Part shown: in pieces, positions 1-10,760 of the stretch
Numbering within the stretch: the stretch's first letter is position 1
Layout: the number at the start of each line of letters is the position of its first letter
Origin: Silurus meridionalis
Lineage: Eukaryota > Chordata > Actinopteri > Siluriformes > Siluridae
DNA length: 64,000 bases
Assembly: GCF_014805685.1 (NCBI RefSeq)
Contig: NC_060885.1
Location: 21,403,632-21,467,631, forward strand
Reading direction: 5' to 3'
Program-made: the position numbers and the translations under genes
Notes under the pieces: model-generated
Databases searched by the model: none
Told to the model about the DNA's origin: nothing
Seen by the model: the letters and a program-made list of their open reading frames with translations, nothing else

Positions 1-146
1 GAGGTGAATGTGAATGTGGTGAGGGAAGACATGCAGGTGGATGGGGTGAAAAAGGCAAATGTACAGGACAGGGGTATGGAGACGGATGATCCGCTGTGGC
101 AACCAAAAATGGGAGAAGCAGAAAGAAGAAGAAGATACCTCTAAAG
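1..146 (+). mobile_element. RTE-clade LINE, 3' end (cut by window start)
   Basis: The reading ETDDPLW followed by GEAERRRR matches the C-terminal reading of the antisense RTE copy at 8212-10675. The copy is truncated by the window edge and ends in a GAA-rich tail near 120-135. Confidence 0.75.
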
Positions 147-150
147 AGTA

Positions 151-443
151 CAGTAATCCCCCATTTATCGTGGTGGTGGATACGTTCCAAAACCGCCGGC
201 GATAAACGATAAACTGCGATAAACTGACGCCACCCCAAAAATGCTATTTTATGTTTACAGTACTCTACTGTATTAACATATTACTTTATTTTATAATTCA
301 TATTTATATTTGTATTAATAAATTTAAATATTTCAACATGACACTCAAAATCAGCTAAACAAATTAGTTATGTGGCAAATGCAATTCCGCGAAAAAAAAA
401 AGGGGGTGCAAGATTCAAACCGTGGTAAAACGGGGAATTACTG
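151..443. mobile_element. Tigger/pogo-like MITE, 293 bp
   Basis: The terminal inverted repeats are cagtaatccccc at the left and a matching gggaattactg at the right, each flanked by TA (149-150 and 444-445). The body has the 'gcgataaac' and 'ggatacgttccaaaa' signatures of pogo-type repeats. There is no coding capacity. The TA target duplication fits Tc1/mariner/pogo; the family assignment is from memory of similar repeats. Confidence 0.65.
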
Positions 444-589
444 TATTGGAATACAAAGCTAATTCACCAGAGTGTTTTTTATTTGAACCCACCTGTTTTT
501 CACATGTTAAAAAATATTGGAACATGTGACTAACAGATGTTTCTTGTTGACCAGGTGTGCTCTGTTAGCTCTGTTATGTACTCTATTAA

Positions 590-1175
590 GTTTGAAGCTT
601 GGGTTCTACCTGTATAGACTTCAGTTGTATTTAAATTGAATAAACCAACATGAAGACCAGAGAGCTATATATGAGTCATTTTGACAAATTGGACAAGCAT
701 TGTACATCACAAATACTACAATTTGGAATGTCCTGAAAATATGTTAGCTATGAAGTAGTTGATTACAGAAACCTTGTAAAAGCTGTGAAGAAAAACCCAA
801 AAATGACAGTCAGTGGTATCACCAACAACCCCTGGCAGGGCAGACACAGGACTCCATAGGGCAGAAAAATATAGGGGCCATACCAAAAGAGGCAAACCAC
901 AAATCAGCAGTGAAAATTAAAGGCCAAATTTAAATTAGCAACCAAACACAGAGATAAGTCACAAAAGTTCAGGAAATAAGCTTAACCTCTACCAAATTAA
1001 TGGAAAAGCCCAAGTGTGAAGAAAGAAAGGATCATGATCACAAGCTCATTAGTCATACAAGGTGATGGGATTGTTACGATTTGGGCTTGCACGGCTGCTA
1101 CTGCTACAGTATCCCTCATCTTTATCAATAATGTAGTAGTAAAACGAATTCAGAAGCCTACAGAACATTCTGTCA
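590..1175 (+). mobile_element. Fossil Tc1-like transposase, 5' half
   Basis: From the ATG at 650 the DNA reads MKTREL, then degenerate helix-turn-helix sequence, and near 780 a recognisable 'VKAVKKNPKMTVSGITNN' type segment, which is Tc1 transposase N-terminal sequence. Stops and frameshifts are frequent. A SINE at 1176-1370 interrupts the copy, and related debris may continue to about 1560. Confidence 0.6.
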
Positions 1176-1370
1176 GGTGAAGGGGTAGCTCACTGGTTAA
1201 GATGTTGGACTTATGATCAGTGGGTTGGGAGTTCAAACTCCAGTGCTACTAAGCTGCCACTGCTGGGCCCTTGAACAAGGCCCCCTTAACCCCTTAACTG
1301 CTCAGATGTATTAATGAGATAAATGTAAGTCTTTCTGTATAAGGGCATCTGTCAATGCTGTAAATGCTTA
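1176..1370 (+). mobile_element. tRNA-derived SINE with internal A and B boxes
   Basis: An A box (tagctcactgg, 1186-1196) and B box (agttcaaactc, 1230-1240) are spaced as in pol III promoters. The widespread fish SINE core 'gctgccactgctgggccc' and a tail resembling L2-type LINE ends (about 1325-1370) follow. It sits inside the fossil Tc1 copy, so it is the younger insertion. Confidence 0.8.
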
Positions 1371-3722
1371 TTTCTGTTCAATCAAATTAAAAGGTACTTA
1401 ATTGTGCAACAGTAATATGCCAAACACATGGCCAACACAGCAAAACACTTGTTTTGGACTCTGCCGGTCAACCATTAAATCTTAAACCAACTGAGAACCG
1501 TCCACAGCTAATTTGTTGATGGAGTTATTTATTTTCTGTTAAAAAAATCTTTCCTCACCCTAAAAATGAGGTGTTCTGACCTTAGAGATTCCATGTAGAA
1601 ATAAAGATCAGAAAAAATAAGCTAAAATTCTGATCTATCAACTAGTATTCAATAATCTTAAACTTAAATGTATTCAACCCCTGTGTATATCAATATAACA
1701 TTATACCAAGATAAATGCTATTTGAAAGATGAAAACACAGCACGGCGATGTCCTTCACTTGTACTTCCAGCACGCAGATGTCCTTTGTTTGTCAGGTCCT
1801 GACCTGTTCATGTGCCATGTGTGTCTGTGAACTATTTAGTTCCAAGACCAAAGCAAATTGTCAGCTATATCAACCAAAACAGCACATAAACTTTAGACTG
1901 AGATGAAAGACAAAATGAGATTAGCTAGGAAGGCTAAGGAAGGCATGAAAAGATTGCAGTCAAGCTTCAGCAGGTGAAGAGCTTCCGTCTGGAAAAATAC
2001 CGGCTCTTTCTATTGCAGTTTCCACTGAGACGTGGTATTCGCCGTACTACATCTAAAGTGTCGTAAAATGGACATTTCATTAGAGTCTAACTAAACACAA
2101 TATTTTATCTATGAACTAAACAGGCCAGAACAGTATGGTGTGTTTGGGTTCAGTGAGACGAATGAAAATGGATTAATGGCCTCTCTGTGGTGAATGTTTG
2201 TGAGAAATAGGAAGAGATAACAGTAGAAGACAAGTAGCACTCTCGTTAATAAAGAGGAATGCAGCCCATGGTATGCGTGTGTGTTTTAAATACAGCCATT
2301 CACCGTAAAAGGTAAAGACTTTCATTTGGTTAGTTCTCCAGTTCAGTGGCAGTTCGCTAGATAACAGGAACTATTCAAACCCAGTTTGACTGGAGGGAAT
2401 GCTGTTGTTTTTATTGCTGCTGGCAAATGGAGTGTGATTCAAAGAAAGTACTGTCGACTTATTTGCTGTGAAATTAGCAGCCCCTATTACTGACAAGACT
2501 ACTTCCACATGTGCAATCTTTCTCTCATGCAGCCCAAGAAAAAAACTATGGGGACAGGTATCAGGCTGGGTGTGTTTATATATACTGGCATGTTTTTTTT
2601 CCTGATAGGACCTAAATGTCCCCTTAAGTATAGAAATATTTAAGAGGTCTGACATGAATTTATGGATAGATTTAGATGTAACATCAAATTAAATAACTGT
2701 ATCCATAATTTTGCCTGTGGAATGTCCTTACAAGTACAGCAAACATGTGTGTGGGTATAGGGAGGGTCGAATCACATCTACTTCAAACAGTAAAGATCAG
2801 TGGGAATGGAATTTGTCAGTACACAGTGGATGTGGCACTATGCTGCTAGCACCCAAACACAGACTCATACATGTCTATGCTATCTATGAAGTCATAATAC
2901 AAGAATATATCTATAAATTTACTTCCTGTACCGGGACGGCAGAATGCCTTTTATACTGGTGATACTGGTTTTACACAGCCTACTTGTGGGGACATCACAC
3001 CCAAATGTTAAATTATTGGTGTATGTGTTTTTTTATAAATACAGTATGATTGAATTTTCTAATCAGTAGGTCTTGAAGCTACTGAATCCATATTCTATAG
3101 CCGTGCAGAGAGGAATATTTACGATTGTAACACAAATTATGTATTTAAATCTCCTGGTTCTACTATGTCCTTGTTTATGTTATTGTCTGTCCTGCTGTGT
3201 ATTTATTCCTTATGATATTATTTTTCTGGTCATTTGTGTCAGCCATTTTGAAACTCCCCAAAATCATTTCCTGTCATATTTCCCGACATTATCCCCCCCA
3301 TTGTGCACGGTAAAGCCATTAGACATGTAATGTACTTTACACTACGATCACACAACCACAAAGCAAATTTCATTCAGTTTATAATCAGCGTTATATACAT
3401 TTAAGCAATTTTTTTAAGGAGCTCTGAAATGTGTTAAAATGCATAATGTATAAGATGCAAAAAATCCATTTTAACATGTTTATATTTTGCAGTCCCTGTA
3501 ATGTTGCCTGTACTGTCTTGTGGACTATAGTGCCCTATAGAAAATATAGTAAATAGTGTATCAGTGAGTGAAGCAGCGTAAGTCTCCATTTCAGTCCTGA
3601 TGTCCCGTCTGATAGCAAATCAAGTCTGCTATATTGCTCTTCGATCAATCCTCTCCAGACTTTATTGTGAATTTTTTGTTTGTTTGCTTTTTGCTTGTTC
3701 TGGACAGTGTTAAGGGTATGGG

Positions 3723-3725
<3 letters not shown>
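1371..3725. other. Non-coding, no gene seen
   Basis: AT-rich sequence with only short chance reading frames of low-complexity or no recognisable composition. The beginning may hold remnants of the Tc1 fossil. No splice-consistent coding exons or RNA genes were recognised. Confidence 0.5.
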
Positions 3726-3771
<46 letters not shown>

Positions 3772-4307
3772 GGTTATGTGTGTGGGGTTTTTGGGGTCCA
3801 TGCTCACAGGGGTCCCTCTCCCTGACAACTGTTGTTGGGGCAAAGCTGGTCACTCAATAGACTCCATTCAGTACGCACTTCCTGCAGAACAGAACTGGAG
3901 AGAGAAAAAGAGGCAGAAAAAGAGAGAGGAGGAATACGAGGGAGGGAAAGAGAAGGAGGGAGGAAACAGTAAAAGTTTATTTTTTTTCTTTTGCACCACT
4001 ATTTCCTTCCTGTGTGTGTCTGTGCCAGCTGTCTTTAAAAATGAACGGCTGCACACAATGCGCTGGCCTCCTTTTTCCGAATGCCATTCTGCCTATGCCA
4101 AAAAGGCCTAAGCGTGATCAATCAGCACATCTGGAACAAGCATGCACAGACACAGACACACACAGACACACACACACACACACACATACATGCAGCACCT
4201 ATATATAGGGAAATTAGGCCACTCAGTGAGAAGACAAAAATGAACTTTACTAGTTTTATGTATTGGTTTGTTTTGTTTTGTGTTTCTCTTTGTAATTCTA
4301 ATTGTAA

Positions 4308-4393
<86 letters not shown>

Positions 4394-4631
4394 GAACCTG
4401 CTACAAAGCTGATAACACACCAATGTTGGCGAAGGTTGTTCCTCTATGACGCTGCCAGATGAGTCTCTAACTGAAGGAAATTTATTTATGCCTTCAGTAC
4501 CTAAGTAGGAAGTATGGTATTCATGCTGATTTATCCAAATGTTGAAACATTTGCGGTTTGTGTGTCAGTGTTATCTAATATCATTATCTCCTATTATTAC
4601 ATGTGTAAATGAGACTGAGCCAGAGATTGCT

Positions 4632-4691
<60 letters not shown>
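3726..4691. repeat. Cluster of long dinucleotide microsatellites
   Basis: (GT)n at 3726-3769, (CA)n at about 4144-4189, compound (TG)n(AG)n at 4309-4389 and (GT)n at 4632-4691, all within 1 kb. The apparent proteins across here are poly-Val-Cys or His-Thr translations of the repeats. Confidence 0.95.
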
Positions 4692-4800
4692 TGTGATCCT
4701 CTGTCACTGCTCTGCTGGTCTTACTATCTCCAGGAAACAAGAAAGACACACATCATGGTTCTCCTCTGTTCTGGTGGTTAACTGGACTTCCGCTAGCTAG

Positions 4801-4955
4801 TGGGGCAGTGGTAGCTCAATGTTCAAGGCTTTGGGTTACTGATCGCTGCTTCTCTTGGTGCACTTGAGCAAGGCCTTTAACCCTTTGTGCTCCTGGGGCA
4901 CTGTAATATCTCTGATCCCAACTTCCTAATATCACTAGGATATGCAAATAAAGAT
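4801..4955 (+). mobile_element. Second copy of the tRNA-derived SINE, B-box region lost
   Basis: It starts ggggcagtggtagctca and carries 'cttgagcaaggcctttaacc', as in the 1176-1370 SINE family. The segment that should hold the B box is deleted after 'actgatcg'. It ends in an A-rich tail. Confidence 0.7.
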
Positions 4956-5075
4956 TTTTACTTTTTGCAGTAAAGTACATGTGATTAATATCAAGCACCT
5001 TTCTTTTATTTTTAACCTAGATGTCTGAACAGCTGAGGCTGACCTCATCAAAAAAGACTTGAATTAATGATAAAC

Positions 5076-5336
5076 TTTCTTTCGGCTTCTCCCATTAGGG
5101 GTCGCCACAGCGGATCATCCGTATTCATGATCCACATGTTTGATTTGGCACATGTTTTTACGCTGGATGCCCTTCCTAACGCAACCCTCCCCGTTTATCC
5201 GGGCTTGAGACCGGCACTAAGAGTGCACTGGCTTGTGCAACCCTAATGGCTGGGGTTGGTTCCCTGACCGGGGATCAAACCCGGGCCACAGCGGTGAGAG
5301 CGCCGCATCCCAACCACTAGACCACCAGGGAACCAC
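5076..5336 (-). mobile_element. SINE with tRNA-Glu head and RTE-like tail
   Basis: Read on the minus strand, it opens with a 72-nt tRNA-Glu-like head (5331 to 5260), then a middle segment, and ends with the complement of 'ggcttctcccattagggg' and 'gtcgccacagcggatcatcc'. Nearly the same tail forms the 3' end of the RTE LINE at 8212-8270. The shared tail is the usual sign of a SINE mobilised by its partner LINE. Confidence 0.85.
5260..5331 (-). tRNA. tRNA-Glu(CTC)-like sequence inside the SINE (pseudo-tRNA)
   Basis: The acceptor ends TCCCTGG and TCAGGGAA pair. The anticodon stem encloses the loop CTCTCAC with anticodon CTC at 5298-5296. A T-arm with GGTTTGATCC is present. A few bases differ from vertebrate tRNA-Glu. 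Because it is fused to the SINE body it is best treated as a SINE head, not a functional tRNA gene. Confidence 0.75.
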
Positions 5337-6060
5337 TTAGATTAATGATGATTAATAAAAACAAAAAACAATTTGAGTTGTATTGTGTGTTTATCATTCA
5401 TATTCTATAATCACTAGTATAATGATAAGAATTCAAAACTTCGGGTAGTATGAACTGGAACAAGTGATATGTGATAATTAAGCTATAGACCGTACATGCA
5501 CACCCACTGTGCTGACACAAAAAAAAACAGACCAGAGTTATTTCAGGCCTGGGGCTGCTTTCTCTGTTACCATCCCATATACTTCCCCCACCAGATGTGT
5601 TCTCTTAATTACATGAAAATAGCTCAATATAGCTTCTATATCCACCCACTTTGCTCACACCATCTTCCACTCTCACACAAACATATTTTTGAAAAGGGAA
5701 AACACAATGGACAAAGAATTATTGCCAGGTTTGTAAATGGAATATGTGCAGAACAGCCCAGGATAGAGAAGGAATAATTGAGAGAGAGAATGTTGCCTAG
5801 CAACCAGACTAGCTTGGCAGGTGCCTCAGCTGGATGTTTTCAGAGACCATCTACCCTTGTGCATGCGTTATGCGAGCCACAGATGGACACTGCTGTGGAA
5901 ATGTGGCCACAGAACTAGACAAGGTGTTAGCACTGATAGGCAAGCTCTTTAGATTCCCTTTTCCCAAATCAGCCCCGTATCAGTTTGTGAATGGTGTCAT
6001 TACAAAGAAAGAACGTGACCCCCTCAGTCTCAGTGTTTGCTGCACAGCATTAAACAGTAG
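5337..6060. other. Non-coding, nothing recognised
   Basis: No family-like protein, RNA gene or clear repeat was recognised between the SINE and the next interspersed repeat. Confidence 0.45.
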
Positions 6061-6765
6061 TAATACCAGATTATTAAACTTTTTCAATCAATTCAAGTTT
6101 CAATTCAATTGAATAGTTCTTTTAACAATAGACAGCATCTTTACAGAATTAAATAGATTATGACTATAATTTTTACACTTATAAATCAGCTCCTGAGGTA
6201 CCAGTGACCAGTGTTCCTGTCTTTCTTCTCTTCAGGTCTTCAGGTCTACATCCGGATGGAGTTCTTTTCAATTGCAGAGCACTCTGTGCAGCTGGGGATG
6301 GTTCCACATCAACCACCCAAAGATCCATGAAGTTACTTAGCAACTCAAGAACTATGAAGATACATATTTGTATGGTAATTAATATCAACAATCAACAATG
6401 GCTCAGGACCACAGTTTCCATGAACAGGTCTGCATTTAAGTGCCTATCACTGCATACACAATTAACACAATTAACAATGAACTTGATATTTGGTGATGAG
6501 GATAAGCTTCCTTTTGAGTCTGGTTCCTCTCAAGGTTTCTCCCTAATGCCATCTCAGGGAGTTATTCCTTGCCACAGTTGCCACTGGCTCACTTATTAGG
6601 GATAAACTTACAATTATATGCTAAAAAAAACTTAAGATACTAAAATGAGACACTCTTTTATACAACTTTATAACCACTTTATCTTTATCTATCTATCTAG
6701 CTTATTTGAGACTATGTCTATTGATAAAAGTGCTATACAAATAAAAAATGAATTAAATATAATCA
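6060..6765 (+). repeat. Interspersed retroposon-like repeat (family unknown to me)
   Basis: It contains 'tctcaaggtttctccctaat', 'gccacagttgccactggct' and a tail 'gtgctatacaaataaa' running into an ATTGAA-like end. Related copies occur at about 22780-23190 (plus) and 35050-35140 (minus). The A/T-rich repeated tail suggests a retroposed 3' end. No coding sequence. Confidence 0.6.
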
Positions 6766-7425
6766 TATAAGTGTATCCATTATAAGTTTATCCATATAAG
6801 TAATATATGGAATAATATATACATTTTACTTATTTTAATATACAGTACATGTCATAGTCAGCTGTATATAAATGTTTCATTTGAAAATTCATTAAGTACT
6901 TTATTCCATAGAAAAATATATCACCGTTAAACACATTGTAAACCACCATAGAAAGACAATATTTTTTGTAGACAGAAATTCCCATCTTTTGTATTTTAAC
7001 CCTTGAAAGTCCCAGGACTTGCTAGGATCTTCAGCGGATTAACTACATCAGTTTCCTGTTTATCCGTTATTCGAACAACAGGCTTCAAGGTTCTCACATG
7101 AAGAATAGGAAGCATATAGATATAGTATAGATATAGTAGGTCATAGGCTAATACAATGAGGTACCAATAAGAGAATTTGTTTGGCAATTAATTCATTATT
7201 TTTGTTAATCACTAAATGATAAGTCCAAGCAAACATTAACATTAACATAACAGCATGTGTGCATCATGTGCATTAGTGATACTAATATGAAATGAAGAGA
7301 GGACAGCACAAATCAGAGAGGATCAAATATAATATTGATGCTTTCAAATCTTGCCCTTTCATCATTCTCTCCAAAAAAGAAATGAAGAGCGAATGATGTC
7401 AGAAAAAAAGATGACATGGGTGTGT

Positions 7426-7465
<40 letters not shown>

Positions 7466-7602
7466 ATATTAGTTACATTAGACCATTTTTAGCTTCTGCC
7501 CTTAAACAATGAGTAACTCTGAAGGAGCAATTGAGAATGTGAAAGATCAAAGAGCACAGTGCAATCAAAGAGAATCACAGAGAACATGGGTGCATTCGCA
7601 CA

Positions 7603-7673
<71 letters not shown>

Positions 7674-8210
7674 AGAGGTTTTTTAAATCTTACTATCCTT
7701 GTGAGAACCATCCACTGACATAATTATTCTTGCAGCTAATTAATGCTATGCTTAGAGTTAAATCGAATCCTTATAAGATTCTGACACACTAAGGTCCACA
7801 GTAGTGAAGTACTACAATTCTATTTTAAAATCATTCAGAGCTTTATTGACTCAAAGTGTCCTGAGGCAGTATGCAGTGTTCCAGTACCACAAAATTTAAT
7901 TCCCTCACTTATCATTAAATAGTTATTTGGTAGTAATGATATGCATCAACCAACTAAACTCTACACTACAGCACTAGGACACTGATGTCTCATTAACTAA
8001 TTTTATTGCCAGTAATCATTATGCAGTTTTCAAGCACTCTGTACATCCTGTATTTATCTTAGTATGTTTATGTGCACATAATGTAAATTCATTGCATATC
8101 CAAGATTATCTTATACAAAAATCTGTTTACCACCTGTGTATGCACTGTGTATTAGTCTTAATACCAGTGTACGTACAATGTACACATCTCATACTGTACA
8201 CTTGTACAAC
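6766..8210. other. Non-coding DNA with two microsatellites
   Basis: AT-rich sequence. (TG)n at 7421-7464 and (CA)n at 7607-7674 are the only clear features. Confidence 0.6.
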
Positions 8211-8211
8211 T

Positions 8212-10675
8212 TCTTCTTCTTCTTCTTTCGGCTGCTCCCATTAGGAGTCGCCACAGCGGATCATCCGTCTCCAAACCCCCCCTGTCCTCTACATCTGCCT
8301 CTTTCAAACCAACTACCTGAATGTATTCATTCAACACATCCATGAACCTCCTCCTTGGCCTTCCTCTTTTCCTCCTTCCTGGTGGCTCCATCCTCAGCAT
8401 TCTCCTACCGATATTCCCCATGTTACTTCTCTGAACATGTCCAAACCATCTCAATCTCACCTCCCTCACCTTGTCTCCGAAACGTCTCCATGCGCTGTCC
8501 CTCTAATAAACTCACTTCTAATCCTGTCTATCCTCGTCATTCCCAACGAAAACCTTAACATCTTAAGCTCTGATACCTCCAGCTCCACCTCTTGTCTTTT
8601 AGTCAAAGCCACTGTCTCTCAACCATACAACATAGCAGGTCTCACCACAGTCCTATAAACTTTCCCTTTCACTCTCGCAGATAAGCTTCTATCACAAATC
8701 ACTTCTGCTATCCCTCTTCTCCACCCACTCCACTCTGCCTGCACTCTTTTCTTCACTTCTCTAACACACTCTCCATTACTCTGCACTGTTGACCCCAGGT
8801 ACCTGAACTCCTCCACCTTCTCCACCTCTTCTCCCTGCAACCGCACCCCTCCACTGCCCTTCCTCTCATTCACACACATGTACTCTGTCTTACTCCTACT
8901 GACTTTCATTCCCCTTCTCTCCAGCATGTACCTCCACCTCTCCAGGCTCTTCTCCACCTGCTTACTACTCTCACCACAAATCACAGTATCATCCGCAAAC
9001 TTTATAGTCCAGAGAGACTCTTGTCTGACCTCATCCGTCCACCTGTCCATCACCACTGCAAAGAGGAAAGGGTTCAGAACCGATCCTTGATGCAGTCCAA
9101 CCTTCACCTTAAACCAGTCTGTTGTTCCTACTGCACACTTCACTGCTGTCACACTGTCCTCATACATGTTCTGCACCACCCTCACATACTTCTCTGACAC
9201 GCCTGACTTCCTTATACAATACACAACTCCTCTCTCGGCACTCTGTCGTACGCTTTCTCTAAATCCACAAACACACAATGCAATTTCTTCTGACCTTCTC
9301 TATACTTCTCCATCAACATTCTCAAAGCAAATAATGCGTCTGTGGTGCTCTTCCTTGGCATAAAACCATACTGTTGTTCACAGATGGTTACCACTTCTCT
9401 CAGCCTGGCTTCCACTACTCTTTAACTTCATTTTTTCCACTACCCATAACTTCACGGTGTGACTGATAAACTTTATTGCCTTTTAGTTACTGCAGGTCTG
9501 CACACTTCTTCTCCATTCCTCAGGCATCTTCTCACCTTCCAGAATCTTGTTAAACAACCTGGTTAAAAACTTCACTGCCATCTCTCCTAAACATCTCTAT
9601 GCTTCTACCGGTATGTCATTTGGTCCTGCTTCATTATTTCCACATCATCCACCCTTCTCTCTCTCTGTCTTATTTTCCTCGTTCATCAGCTGCTCAAAAT
9701 ACTCCCTCTATCTTCTCAACACACTCTCCTCACTAGTCAACACACCTCTGTCTGCATTGCTCTAACTTGCAGGACATCCTTCCCAGCTCGGTCCCTCTGC
9801 CTGGCCAATCGGTACAAATCCTTTTCTCATTCGTTAGTGTCCAACTTCACATACAAAATGCCTTTTCCTTTGCTTTTGCCACATCCCTCTTTATCTGCTG
9901 CTGCATCTCTTTGTACTCCTGCCTACTTTTCTCATCACTCTGTCGATCTCAATTTTGTTTTGCTAACCTCTTACTCCTTATGCTTTTTTTCACTTCCTTA
10001 TTCCACCACCACGTCTCTTTGTCTTCCTTTCTATTTCCAGATGTCACACCAAGTACCTTCCTAGCTGTCTCCCTTATCACTTCTGCAGTAGTTGCCCAAT
10101 CATACAGCACCTCTTCACCCCCACCGAGCCCCTGTCTGACCTCTTCCCTGAATCTCACACTACAGACTTCCTTCTTCAGTTTCCACCATCTTATTCTTCT
10201 TCAGTCCTCACTCTATTCCTCTTCTTCTTCACCTCCAAGACCATCCTATAGACCACCATCCGATGCTGTCTAGCTACACTGTCCCCTGCCAACACCTCCA
10301 ATTGGCAGTCTCCAATTTCCTTCAGGTTGCATCTCCTACATAGAACATAGTCCACCTGTGTGCACCTTCCTCCACTCTTATACGTCACCCTATGATCCTG
10401 CTTCTTCTTAAAATAAGTTTTTACCACTGCCATTTTCATCCTATTAGCAAAATCTACCACCATCTGCCCTTCCACATTCCTCTCCTTAAGGCCATAACCA
10501 CCCATCCCCTCCTCATCATCTTCCCTTCACCTACATGCCCAATTAAGTCTGCCCCAATCACCAATCGCATTCCTAGGTACACCATCTACCACTTCATTTA
10601 ACTCACACCAGAATTTTTCCTTCTCCTCCATCTCACAACCGACTTGTGGATCATAGGCATTAATGAACAATTTTT
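8212..10675 (-). mobile_element. RTE-clade LINE, about 2.46 kb, broken open reading frame
   Basis: Minus-strand frames give, in order, a C-terminal piece of an AP-like endonuclease (10505-10191, HRVTYKSGG, VDYVLCRR, SVARQHRMVV), the reverse transcriptase (9415-8619: QQYGFMPRKSTTDALF, FVDLEKAYDRVPRE, LHQGSVLNPFLF and the catalytic FADD), and a C-terminal basic segment (8469-8158: LRWFGHVQR, RKRGRPRRRFMD, ETDDPLW). Several frameshifts separate the blocks and the endonuclease start is missing, so it is inactive. The 3' end is a TTC/GAA-rich tail at 8212. The clade call rests on the GHV..R and GRP..R carboxyl end and the endonuclease signature. Confidence 0.88.
8619..9278 (-). pseudogene. Reverse transcriptase segment of the RTE LINE
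   Basis: The longest intact stretch of the LINE. It includes KVGLHQGSVLNPFLFAVV, the palm motif KFADDTVICGES with two catalytic Asp, and FRYLGSTVQSNGE of the thumb region. The first residues come from a neighbouring frame past a frameshift near 9230; upstream RT sequence continues in another frame at 9415-9212. Confidence 0.85.
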
Positions 10676-10760
10676 TTCTAAACATTATAACTTACACAAA
10701 TCTTGCACATGTTCTACATTAAAATAGTCACCTATAGATCTATAATATATAATACAGTTA

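Noticed and set aside
3535..4800. Several frames rich in Val-Cys, His-Thr or Arg-Glu repeats
   Set aside because: They are translations of (GT)n, (CA)n and (GA)n microsatellites. The same holds for frames at 7509, 14155, 15165, 17846, 20353, 21726, 24006, 25578, 43235, 47022 and 48003.
5260..5331. Functional tRNA-Glu gene
   Set aside because: It is continuous with a SINE body and LINE-like tail and differs from the vertebrate gene at several positions.
9767..10273. Plus-strand frame of 168 codons, Ser/Phe/Leu-rich
   Set aside because: It is the antisense shadow of the RTE endonuclease/RT linker region.
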